A stretch of DNA of 64,000 bases from Corbicula japonica. Its lineage: Eukaryota > Mollusca > Bivalvia > Venerida > Cyrenidae. The notes under the pieces were generated by a model. That model had not been told where the DNA came from and searched no databases. It was given only the letters and a program-made list of their open reading frames with translations. Each line of letters begins with the position of its first letter. Within the stretch, counting starts at the first letter, position 1. The stretch lies in NCBI GenBank assembly GCA_038501625.1, contig JAZAYU010000255.1:124001-188000 (forward strand). Reading direction: 5' to 3'. The position numbers and the translations under genes were made by a program. This document shows, one piece after another, positions 52,761-64,000 of this stretch.

Positions 52761-54405
52761 CGAGTTGACTTGATGGGTTAATTTCAACCCACTATATACT
52801 TCAAACGTAAGAAGCTAATCCCATGGTTAAGTGTGTGCACTAAACAGACAAAGACATGTCCATAAAACGAGATATCCAATCGTTACACACATAAAAAATA
52901 TATATTGTAGTAAGTCACACACAAAATAGATGTGTGTTGTTGGGGAGGGGACTTATAGAACGCCTTAAAAACGCTTGAGATAGATTTTCGGTCAACGCCT
53001 TGTAATTACTGTATTTGTTTTTAGGTTCAACTGCAAAAAAAGACTTAAAAAGATTTGTTCCTTGAAAGTTCAAATTGTATCACAGATAAAGAAACAGACA
53101 AAATTAAACTTTTGGCTAACGCTTGCAAGATCAAAAATCAACAAAGATTTTTCACAGCTTTCACATATATATATTTGTTTTCTTGGGCTGTCAATAAATA
53201 GTTGCCTATTTCCCTATTTTAAACCTTTCTTGTGCAAGTGCCTATGAAATACACATCCTAAATAACACAATTATATTTTATTTAAAAACTAGAATGTGTC
53301 CTCGGACACTGATGCCCCCACTGCTGCAAAACAATTTGTCACAACAAAGGGCCATAACTCTGGTAAAAATGGACACATGAAAAATAATTTCTTTACGATC
53401 ATCTATACATCCTGCTGGATCATCTCTGCAAGTATGAAAGAAATCCGCCTTATAGTTTAGGAGGAGTTGATGCCACACGATTTGGAGACGGACAGACGGA
53501 CGAGTGCAACTTTGTGGGAGATTTAAAATCCAAACACTTGGTCAGTTTTATGCATTTGAACAATACCTTTCCACCCTTCGATGACATGAGACGATAACAT
53601 TAAAATGCTTAGTTATCGTCGACATATAAACACTAGAACACTAGTAATATACAATTACAGTACATTCTAAATAACAATCTGATTAAAGCAATATGGTCAC
53701 ACAATATGGACTACAACAATTACGCACTGACCTATTTTTCAAAGAATTTTACACCTTACTATGACTTTTCACAATGTATAAATCAAATATTATCTATACA
53801 TATTTTTGTTTTAGTTCATTTTTATTCTCTTTTTATTGAACATGCATCCTTTTTCTAGATCTAATCTAATTAACTTTGTTTTCTATGTCAGTCAGTCATT
53901 CACCAGTGATGTCGCTTTTCATAAGAAAACATTGATACAACAATATCATTATTTCAGTTTTCCGAGGTCAAATGCATTGTAGCCTTATATAATAATCCTT
54001 ATATAATAATATATAACGCGTGGACAGCTGTTTTTATGTTATGACTTTTTACTCAATAAAGGAAATAAATTTTCTCTAGAAAACTAAGTTGAATGAAAAA
54101 ATGGATGAAAAATGCAGTAAAACTTTCACCTAATACACCATTTACATGTAAAAAAGCAATATATGCATATCAGGAATCGCAACAGATTTTATCCTTCAAA
54201 CGAGCATTTCTACGCGCTGCAGGAACACTATCCTTTCTCCTGATTTTCATATAATGGAAACTTACCAGGCTGAAAACAATATAAAACAAATTTAAGTTCA
54301 AGCAACGTTATAAATGTTCCGTTGTTTACTTTACTGTTGCGCACAACTTATTGAACTCAATCTTATTGGGTCCTCGAAGTTGAAATATTATTATCAAGTT
54401 TGATG

Positions 54406-57400
54406 TTATGGTGTTTCTTTAAGAGCCTTTTCATTGAAATTTTGTACTCCAAACTTCTCGTTGACTTGGCTAGCCATGTTAAAAGTTCCGCGAACAAAGG
54501 TGCATTCATTTATTTGTTTTCCACATCGGTCCACCTCTTGCATCATTTTATTAATGCCTTGACGTATGCCATTTATTTCAAATCTTTTATTGTTTAAACT
54601 GCTTTCAAGTTCGCGCCGTTCGCTAGACGCCTTGGTGTACTTTTGGAACATGTCATCGTTTGTTTTCTTTACTTTAACGTTAACCTTTTCATAAACATAT
54701 GAAACTCTCGTGTGATTTGTCCAGTGGCATTTATTGGGACACTCTGTGCAGTGTTCATTCTTCATAGAAGAACACTGAGCTTTATTGTTACTCTCTATAG
54801 CACAGCCTGGGTGGCATGTGTAGAAGCATATCGAACAAATTGTCGAATTGTCGCCTTCTTTTAAATACTTCTTTATGTGTTGTTCTTCGTCGACTTCGTA
54901 GGTATAGTTGGAATTATCTTCGACAGTTTTCATTACTTCTAATAACTCCCGTTTTTCGTTTTGAAGCTGTTTAATTTTGTTTTCTCCTTCGCCCACTTTT
55001 GACTGAATTTCACGAACGGTTTGGTTCATCTCGAGACGTTTTGCTATAACATTGGTCGTCATTTTCAGATCACAAGGTCGGCAGTATTTTAAATGGGTAA
55101 AGAAAGCTTCAAAAGCTTGCAGATCTTTTCCCCAAACCACTTTTTCTTCCTCCTCTTTGTTAATCAGCACAGTACTTGCAAATAAAGAGGAATTATGAAA
55201 TATGCATACTGGAATGTTTAGTGCATCCAAAGCAGGTAGAACAGGAAGTTTTTGATCATCAAGTGTGATGATCGCGCAAGTAATCTTCTGAAAGTCGTTT
55301 CCGAAACATGAAAGCACGGAATGAAAAAGTCTTTCGGAATTATCAAGTGAAACATTTGTTTTACCAAAAACACACAAAGAGTGGATCTCTTTGAAAGCTT
55401 TCGAATCTTCTTTTTCTGTGAAAAGCTGGTTGAGCTGCTCTAGCGCATTCTGGTTTGGTGTTCGGTTTGACGCAGGTATATCGATAATATTTATCTGATT
55501 CCTAAACAAATCAGTCTGTTCTGGGTATATTATGTAGCTTGTTATCCATTCAGTTTCACGCTGAGTCTATATTTAAAAAAAAGATTTAAACTCAGTTGCT
55601 ATTGAAAAAGTTTATCATCTTTGGCAGTCTTAAACGAAAAGCAGAAAATGAGACCACAATTTAGAGCTCTACTTGTCGTCATTTGTAAAAAAAGTGAAAA
55701 CAATTTATAAGCAATTCATCGTTTAGCTTTTTTCATATAAACTGGAAACGTGTTGTAGTTTTTAAACATTGTGTAATGGAAAACATCATTTTGATACAGC
55801 TGATTTAAATTTTCAGCAGTCCGGAACCAAATCATTATAAATGCAAGTTTCACGTTATCAAATCAAGTTTTTAGGTTTGTTTGGTTGTCTAGCAAAATAA
55901 CTGTTATTAGTTAGCATACAGTTTGGCAAAAATAGTCTAAAGAAAAATTATGTATCCGAAAAAAGGTGAAATATGAATAGGTTCTTGTAAACATGCACCA
56001 GGTGTTTGTGTGCAAAATATGTTAATAATATAGAATATTTATAGCAAAATGACCTCGCTAATGTACCTTTTTACTTATTTAGTACATATTTTATTTTATG
56101 CCTTTATTCTTTGAATTACAAAATGAAAATATATAAATAAATTTTGCATTACACTGTTATAATACATCAATATGTATAATAGTAATTTCTCAAAAAGAGT
56201 AATAAATCTCAAAAGCAGGTTTGATTACCTGATTGCTATTTCTGCTATAGAGTAGTTGCGTTTCCACATCTGAGACTACAAATCTAAATGGATCACTCCA
56301 GTGGACACCTTTGACGTAGTTCAGAATGCCGTTCACAAAATCGCTCTTTTCTGTTTCGTTGTCGCCCACTAGAATGATTGTTATATCATTTTCCATCAAC
56401 TTCATTTGGTTACCTTAAAACACAGAGATAAGTTCTGATAATCAAACATCTCCATGGTTTCACCTCTACCGATAGTCTCTCAAAGTCTGTTGCAGCTTGT
56501 TTAAGCTTTATTGACCTTACAAGTTAGACACGTAGTTAGTACGTAGCAGGACAACGCGGTTAATCAAGAGCATCTGTAAAATCATAATTAATCATAATTA
56601 ATGCCAGTATTTTACTATAAATACAAGTCAATAAATATGTTTCTGAAATAAAAAAAACGTTTGCAAAATAAATTGTTTTCTCTTCGAACAAACTATACAC
56701 GAAAAATGAATATTCACTATATATTAAGTTTTTTTTTAAATTAAAAATGTTCCAACTTCTGACCAATAGAATTTGCCCAAACATATCATTATTAAACAAT
56801 TATTCTTTAAAATAACCAAAGAAAACAAAGGTAACCATGCTTGTTTTGGAAAAAATACAAAACGTGTTAAAATATTGTTCAAACCAAATAAAGATTAAAC
56901 GTATTTTCTTAGATGAAAACTTTTTTTGTGATAAACAAGCCTGTTGATTGTGTACAAGTAACGTGTCGCGTCAGTTGTACTTGGTTTTGTGAATATTACC
57001 ATGGGTTTCTCCCTTTGGACATTTCGACAGAGTATGGAAATATCCCAACAATGATTAGTAAATGTACAAAGCAGTACAATATGTACACCAGGACACGTTG
57101 TTCGAAACAGGTTGGGAACGCCGCCGTTTTTTTGCTGACGGGTTTTATGCGATTTATGGATAAAAAAGTGAAATATGCAAATATGCAAATAAAGGCGAAA
57201 CTAAATTTACACAAGGTATGGATATGACCGATAATGCTAAAGATTAGATTCAAATTTGTGAATTCTAACGTGTGGACTAAATGTTTAAATTGTGAAGCTG
57301 TTCAACGAATTTGAAATTGGCTGTATTTGATATTAATAACTATTTCGTGTTGATTTTTCAGCACAATTACGTTTCGTATTGAATGAAATCAATTAAATGA

Positions 57401-58934
57401 TTTTAATATAGCTCGGCCGCTACAAATACACATGTATACTAGTACATGTGTTTTATGTATAATGTGCTACGCTGTCTTAGTACGGAAATTTGGGGATTTT
57501 TATCACACAAGTTTTACATTTTAGTAAAATACTCAATAAAACTTTTATCACCGTAACGTTTGTATTCAACTTAATATGTGTACACCTTGGTTATGTAGAT
57601 CTAACATCTTGCACAAATTCATTTAAGTCTACAAGTCTAAAACGGTAAAAAAAGAATTTATGAAACTGAAGCAAACAGTATGTAAAACAGTTGGGTTGTT
57701 TAAAGTCCGTACTTACTTTAAACTATCCAACTGTTTTCTTACCCAGATTAAAGCATCGAATACCAGTTCAATCCTTTCACTTACACACATAAATATTTAT
57801 TTTGAAAGAATGAGAATAGTTTTTGACATAACATTTTCGAATGACGACACGTTTTTTGCAACTCTTTGAAAAACGCGAGTGCTTCTCGAAGCCACACGTC
57901 GAAAAACCCAAACAACTTGTGCAAAGTCCAATTTTTTTTAGCTCTTTTACTATAGCAACCAGGAGTTATGAGTCATTAGATAAATAAGACTTCATCGTAG
58001 AAGATGAAGTGTAAATATTTGTCTTTGGAAAAAGTCGACATACGGTGTTTTACCTTTTAAACAAAACAATATATAGTGCCGGAATGCATTCGGAATATGC
58101 AATCGAAGCATTCGCGTTTTAACTGTAATTGTATAACAATATTATAAATTTGAAAATTTCAGAAAGTTTACCTATTTCAAACATACGAATTTTAGCTTCA
58201 GTATTTTCATAAATTTGTTTCATTTGCAATCGGTATATTGCAGGCAATTTTCCTTTTTCGGAAATCAGTTCTGCTGAACCTGTTGTCTTGAACGCCGAAC
58301 ATTGATCTGTTGTATATTCGGCGCTGTCTGGGCTTGAGGGCCCTTCACCGTTCTGCGATACCACTCTTACGCGAAATATATACTTGGTGTTTGGTATCAA
58401 ATCAGTAACTTGAGCTGAGCACATTGAATGTTCTGCGGCTAAAACTTTCCATTTTCCTTTGTTACTGTTGTCCTTGTAACTGACTTGATAATATTCATCT
58501 TGACCAAACATATTTGCTGGATTCCAAGACAACTGGATCGTGTGAGCTGTTACGTATGAAGCTACAGGCTTTCCAGGACGTTGATTGTCTTGCATTTCGT
58601 TGAATAATTGATCATCAGCTTCTCTTTGCAAATCATCCTGTCATTTAAGGAAATACAAAATTTAAATGAACAATTTATTATCGTACGTGTCACATTCGTC
58701 TTGAGTGGTGACGATCAAGCGAGTGCCTAAGCTGAGCATTATCTGAAGATCGCCAATTGAAACCTTAAAATATATTTTTAAAAATCCCCTTTTTGTTAAT
58801 ACATAAACGAGTTGCTAAAGTTACATTTTTCGTTACAGATAATGAGAATTGCAATAGGTCAACACTCATATTGCCACACATCAATTACTCTCTCTCTCTG
58901 TCTCTGTCTGTCTCTCTCTCTCTCTCTGTCTCTG

Positions 58935-58969
<35 letters not shown>

Positions 58970-58981
58970 GTCTGTCTGTCT

Positions 58982-59040
<59 letters not shown>

Positions 59041-61270
59041 TCTTTAGTTGGATAATAGATGACTGACAATCTGTCAACATACAACTTACCATCACATCAT
59101 TATTTTATAAGAAAATACATTTACACAAATTTGAAGCCTCAAAGCGAAGTCAGACGTCAATTGTGTCTATGCGTTTTTTTTGAAAGAAAAATAATTTAGA
59201 CTAGTTGTTACATTATCAACTGATGAACGCCAATAAACAGTTATGAATTAATAAATAAAACAAGATACATACCCGGATGCAAAAGAGTAAATAAAATCTG
59301 TTTTTGAACGGTTTACATGTATTTAACATCTAATTAGTCATTAAATTACTTTATCCACCCGACTGGATTCGACTCGGGTGATGGGCAAACCAAATGAGTA
59401 AATGAAAAGTTGAGTTTATCTCGCCATCAAATGATAGTGCCTCTAGCTGGGAGCGAAAATGTGGAGTTCTAGATAAAAATGCAAAAAACTTTAGAGACAT
59501 ACGGGGCTTGCTTGATTATACTTAGTCCGATCATGAAGGTTAGTTCACAGTCTTAACCCCCCTCCTCTGTCGATAGCTACAGATTTGGTAGGACTCTATC
59601 TTCGATTCAGCTTGATTCAATTCCGTCATCATAAGAACAGCTAAATCGAAGTGATTTGCTTACTTCCAATATTTTTTAGTAATATCGTTCTTTGGTAGTT
59701 GTTTTACTTACGTCGATAAATTGTATCAGCTCCTCAGTTTTCTGTAGCAAGTCATGTTCATCACTGAATTCTTCTTCGATCGCCGACCTTTTACTCTCCA
59801 GAACACTTTTAGCGAATTCTAAGTACTCTGTGTTTCGATATTCCATTGCTAAATTCATCGAATCAATCTACAAAAATTCAAACAACTCTTTTACATTGAC
59901 TTTATTCTATGATTTCCAAAACTTCAACATATTTTTCTCCTGCATTTTGATGCGTAAAAATCAGAATACGAAATGCAAATGTTAACCACAATGCTAACAG
60001 CAGATTACGGTTACGTCATATGTAAATCCAAGGCGGAAACAACGCAGGTTTTGTTTAAGGTGTCCTATAATGTTATTACAATGATCTTAGACATATGGCT
60101 TATATTTTTGTTTAAATTTTGTTTTAGTAGGAGGGTCTGTATTTTATTTTTGCAGTAGTGTATAAAACTACGTATTACTACAAGGTCAAAATAATCTATA
60201 GTTATAACAGATCATTAATTATTCACAAAAAAGGAGTATGTTGCCTTTGGTAATGCAGCGTTATATCTACTTGTTGGCAACTGATCAAAGGTTTACGTTG
60301 TATAGATAAAAATTAACAGTTACTTGTCTAATACTGTTTATAGCAGTCATGCATAGAGAATGATTGTCTTCATTTTGATGTTTGTGAAACAGATCCTCCA
60401 TGGTTTGAAGGTGCACTGTTGCTTCGTCGGCAGTCATGCTGTTGTCGAGAGAGCACACTGTAGTTCTCCATTCGCGGCAAACCCATAAACGATAAAAGTT
60501 TTGCAATTACTGATTATATTTACGATATATATATAGGGTAAAAATAGAGCAAGCACAAGAACGAGCGTCCCAGTAGAGAAAACGATACACATCATTTTCA
60601 TTTACAAATAAAATCTGTTATTTTATTTTGACCTCACGCGTTTTATATACACTTATAATTTGCATAGGTGAAATTTTGTTTAAAAAAGATTTTAACGAGT
60701 TTAATACTTACTTTGTCAAATTCTTGGATAGCTTCCCTGGCATTGAACAGTGTGCACCCCTTTATCATACCGATTATCTCATACATGTTGCAGTCCATAA
60801 ACGTTTTCTTCTCCTTGACATTCCCAACACTGTGATACAACATTGCGATATCAAAAGAATAGTCCAAACGGGACGTAGCATTTGTCATGCTTTCAATACT
60901 CTCATCGTCACTCTCTTCTTCGCGGTTTACTTCTCTCAAATTTTCATGTTCTGTTGTGTTGCTGTCGCTTTCCTCAAAAGAAACAGAGGATAAGCTCTTA
61001 AGGTCTTTGAAAACTGACTTGCAGCTTTCGTGTTCGCATGAAAACTCTTGTTTTCCCGAATGAAATGATCTGACGAAATTTCTTGATGAAAACATGCATT
61101 CTACGAATTTCTCGATGTTTTCTTGTCCAGTTTTAACAATATACCTATTCCATGTATCTCGCATTATTTTTATTAAGTAATTCAAAGTGATTATGTCGGT
61201 CCTTATACATTTTGCCCAGAATTGAAAAGTGTCTGTCCAAATCACCGATGATCTGACATCAGAAGGTAAA
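54406..61270 (-). CDS. FN3 / degenerate GTPase / Cys-His cluster protein, C-terminal 887 residues
   Basis: Exons (complement): 60708-61270, 60324-60457, 59712-59867, 58172-58637, 56229-56413, 54406-55566. The first two exons encode a helical, acidic segment (EESDDESIESMTNATSRLDY; later MTADEATVHLQTMEDLFHKH), and the third a helix rich in Glu. Exon 58172-58637 holds an FN3 domain (HTIQLSWNPANMF, YYQVSYKD, TKYIFRVRVVSQNGEG). Exon 56229-56413 opens a P-loop GTPase-like fold (IIILVG-like strand, GDNETEKS); the last exon has INIIDIPAS, coiled coils and CSICFYTCHPGC ... CTECPNKCHW. Both Gly of the G1 and G3 motifs are changed. The exon 1-2 join shown uses a weak donor; the stronger one at 60,712 would meet a stop. 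The start lies beyond 61,270. Similar FN3-GTPase proteins, some with stonustoxin-like helical parts, are known from fish and molluscs (from memory); function unknown. Confidence 0.7.
58888..59044. repeat. (TC)n/(TCTG)n microsatellite
   Basis: About 155 bp of mixed tctc and tctg units in an intron of the FN3-GTPase gene. Long Ser-Leu or Arg-Glu open frames across it are composition artefacts. Confidence 0.95.
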
Positions 61271-61955
61271 CTGAAATAAAAGATTTAATAACATTTAATA
61301 AAAGAACTAAATCTTCAGATGATCAGTTAGAACGAAAACACATCACAGCATGCTTAAAGTGACTGTCCATATTATTTTCTTCATTTATAAAGAAAGATAA
61401 TACTTTTTCTCCGTCAAATATTAAATACAAAAGCTCCGAGTGATAGGGTGTTACTAGAATGTATGTTCAAATCATTGGGGTCGACGTTACTTCGGAGCGA
61501 ATAAACGTTAATTAATATTCAGATTGTCACGTGATTATTTTCAAAATCAAACATCATGACGGATTACAAACGATATAGCGTAGAGAGGTGAGAAAAATCT
61601 GTTTAAAATCGAAAGGGGTGGTATTTCACAATGCTCATTTTTTTCCTTGACGTTTTATTTGTTTGTTGTTTTTTTTTTTTTCAAAAAAAAAAAAAGACAC
61701 AACACGAAATAAACGAAAATGATAACCCGAGCGGTAACTGCCTCGAAAATGTCAGTGGCAAACAAAATGCCACTGAGAGTTTTAAACAGGTTCTTGGGTG
61801 CAACAACCTCGCACGTGCCCAAATAGGTTGTGCATCGGTGGTTCTATAAAGTTAAGCTCGATTTACAAGTGATTCTATGACGTAGTACACAATCCGTAAT
61901 TAATCACAACAATGTCGACATATATAGGCATTGTTGATTAAATTATATTAAGGCA
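61271..61955. other. Spacer between FN3-GTPase exon and retrotransposon
   Basis: Contains a family C fragment in minus orientation at about 61,700-61,835 ('taactgcctcgaaaatgtcag', 'gtggcaaacaaaatgccac', 'tgggtgcaacaacctcgcac') preceded by an A-rich tract. I see no supported exon, so the 5' end of the FN3-GTPase gene should lie further right, beyond the inserted retrotransposon. Confidence 0.5.
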
Positions 61956-63748
61956 TTGTTTAAATCTGGTGATCCCAATGACCCAAATAATTACAGGGGT
62001 ATATCTATGATGCCGTGTATCTCAAAAGTATTTAATAGTATTTTGAATTGTAGATTACAAAAGTTCTTAGACAGTGGAGTTATTAACGATGTACAAATTG
62101 GCTTTCAGCCAAAATCTAGAACATCCGACCATACGTTTGTTGTACGTGCTTTAATAGATAAATTTTTTAGTCAAGGAGCTAAATATGCCCTCTTGGTAGA
62201 TTTTGCCAAAGCGTTCGACTCTGTTATACATTCTGTACTACTGTATAAGCTTTGTTCAATTGGAATTAGTGGCCCGTTTTATAATATTATCAAAAGCATG
62301 TATAAAAATAATTTGATGCATATCAAAGTAGAAAAAAAGGTCACCCAAACGTTTTGCCCTAATATCGGTGTACGACAGGGAGATAACCTCAGTCCAAATT
62401 TGTTTAAATTGTTTATTAATGATCTCCCTTCTATATTGAATAGCTCGGATGATCAGGTTAGCTTGAATAATGTTAAATTAAGTTGTTTATTGTATGCAGA
62501 TTACTTGTTATTATTGTCAACAACTCCAAGTGGTTTGCAGAATTGTATTAATAAGTTATCTTTGTATTGTGAATATAATGGATTGACAGTTAACATCAAC
62601 AAAACTAAAGTTATTACATTTTGTAAAAGTGGTAGATTGTCAAAAGACAAGTATCTTTATAAAGGTGTTGAGATTGAGCATTTAACAACTTACAAGTATC
62701 TTGGTATAATATTTTCATCATCTGGAACCTTCAGTTATTGTCAGCAGGATTTGTATAATAGAGCTTTAAAAGCTAGCTTCAAAATAAGTACGATTTTTGG
62801 TCAGTTGCATCATAAGGTTGATTCTATTATTCATCTATTTGACCACACTATAAAACCGATTCTTCTTTATGGTAGTGAGATTTGGGCCACTGCAAATGTG
62901 AATAGTTCACTTGTAAAAAAAGCAGATTACACATTATTAAAATCATTTGGTAATATGCTTTGTGATAAGTTGCATATTAAATTTTTGAAATATATTCTTG
63001 GTGTAAATAAAAAAGCCTCCAACGATGCAGTAGTAGGCGAACTTGGTAGATATCCTATTTATATTGATGCTATTTGTAACACAGTTAAGTTTTATCATAG
63101 ACTTGTTAACGGAAATGTCAGTAAACTGTTGTCAGCTGCTTTTTACGAAAGTAAATCTCTATTTTTAGATAAAAGGTCAAGTTGGGAAACAAGTGTAAGC
63201 CACGTCTTTAAAAACTTGAATATTTCTGAATTGTGTCTTTTTAAGAAGAATATATCATCTGTGGTAAAACAAAAGTTAGTGTATTATATAAGACCAATTG
63301 ATGCTCAAATATTTCAGAGTGTGATGGTAAATTACGAACCTATGCAATGTTTAAACAACGATTTTGTAGAGAATCATATTTCAACATTTTGGGAGATAGA
63401 AACATTAGAGACTTTTTTACAAAATTTCGAATCAGTGCTCATAAATTGAATATTGAAACAGGAAGATATAAGAAAATTCCAGCAGATCTAAGGTTCTGTA
63501 ATTTATGTTCTTTTAACTTAGTTGAGGACGAACCCCATTTTTCAATGTGTTGCCATAGATTTGAAGCAGAAAGAAACCGCTTTTTTGATCAAATAAAATA
63601 TTTAAATAGTAACTTTGAAACTTTAACTAGTGTTCAGAAATTTGTATGGCTTATGTCCTCAGAAGATTGTGATGTGGTCAATAGTTTTGCTTCATTTTTA
63701 TACAATATATATAACAAAAGAACAGATCTCTTAGAAAATTCTTGTTAA
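61956..63748 (+). pseudogene. Truncated non-LTR retrotransposon reverse transcriptase, damaged
   Basis: The frame 61,956-63,449 reads an RT domain: NNYRGISMMPCISKVFN, INDVQIGFQPKSRTSDHTF, LVDFAKAFDSV, GVRQGDNLSPNLFKLFINDL, then LLYADYLLLLS and YKYLGIIFSSSG. The order fits LINE-type RTs. The catalytic box, normally Y/F-A-D-D, reads Y-A-D-Y, so the second Asp is lost. Near 63,340 the frame shifts: the C-terminal part with IRDFFTKFRISAHKLNIE and a CNLC...H...CCHRF zinc-like cluster continues in another frame to 63,748. No endonuclease domain precedes it. It is a 5'-truncated, dead copy, opposite in orientation to the gene on its left. Confidence 0.85.
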
Positions 63749-64000
63749 CAACTGATAGGGGAGGATAACTTTTATACATGTATAAATAAATAGGATTGTT
63801 TGACTACCCTTTAATGCTTAATCTGTAGTATGTTAGACCATGGGTTGATAATAAATTTTTCTTGGTTAGTTATGCATATCCTCTGTTAATTGTGTTTAAA
63901 CCAATTAGAATCAAGCTTTTGTTATGTTAATATCCTTAGTTTGATGCTATTGCTCATGTTCATATTTATATTGTGATTAATATGTCATGTATATGACCCT

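Larger units (their letters stand above)
49816..54405. other. Gene-free interval with repeats
   Basis: No open frame shows a domain or a splice-consistent exon. Contents: a short GGT/GCT/GAT trinucleotide-rich patch (50,036-50,090), a 16-bp perfect hairpin at 50,754-50,794, a family C copy at about 52,485-52,760, and a 'gggccataactctgg'-type repeat with 'gacggacagacggacgag' at 53,290-53,520 that resembles a common clam repeat (from memory). It includes the presumed 5' region of the Ly6/EGF gene and the 3' region of the FN3-GTPase gene. Confidence 0.5.

Noticed and set aside
58793..59095. Ser-Leu and Arg-Glu-rich open frames on both strands
   Set aside because: Produced by the TC/TCTG microsatellite.

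Overview
The window reads as animal nuclear DNA. It has AT-rich spacers, GT-AG introns of a few hundred bases to 2 kb, microsatellites and several dispersed repeat families. Extracellular mosaic genes (HYR, CCP, EGF, Ly6 modules), an FN3-GTPase gene and repeat types that I associate with clams together suggest a bivalve mollusc. The species cannot be fixed from sequence alone.

Layout. (1) 1-525: first exon of a minus-strand gene that runs off the left edge; it is a copy of the first exon of the Ly6/EGF gene at 49.4 kb. (2) 0.6-5.5 kb: repeats, including a 2.9-kb foldback element. (3) 6,297-24,124, minus: a complete 24-exon gene for a ~1,425-residue type I membrane protein (signal peptide, HYR, CCP, EphR-like cysteine modules, pentraxin/LamG, EGF, TSP1, one TM segment, short tail), with one extra base in exon 1. 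(4) 24,934-25,433: assembly gap of exactly 500 N. (5) 25,988-35,708, plus: the last ten exons (495 residues) of DHX9/RNA helicase A; the N-terminal part is missing at the gap. One of its exon ends is amplified as an 18-copy, 104-bp array that carries both splice sites. (6) 38,163-49,458, minus: a complete 11-exon gene for a 403-residue secreted protein, Ly6/uPAR - five EGF - Ly6/uPAR, whose introns hold four different short terminal-inverted-repeat elements. (7) 49.8-54.4 kb: gene-free, with repeats. (8) 54,406-61,270, minus: 3' six exons (887 residues) of an FN3 plus degenerate-GTPase plus Cys/His cluster protein, with its start outside the window. (9) 61,956-63,748, plus: a truncated non-LTR retrotransposon reverse transcriptase with a damaged catalytic box.

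The reading frames of both complete extracellular genes close exactly when their exons are joined (4,278 nt after one base is discounted, and 1,212 nt), which supports the models. A recurring theme is tandem duplication across an exon's 3' end and its splice donor, seen four times in three genes; the DHX9 array is the extreme case, and its extra copies would act as stop-containing (poison) exons if spliced in.
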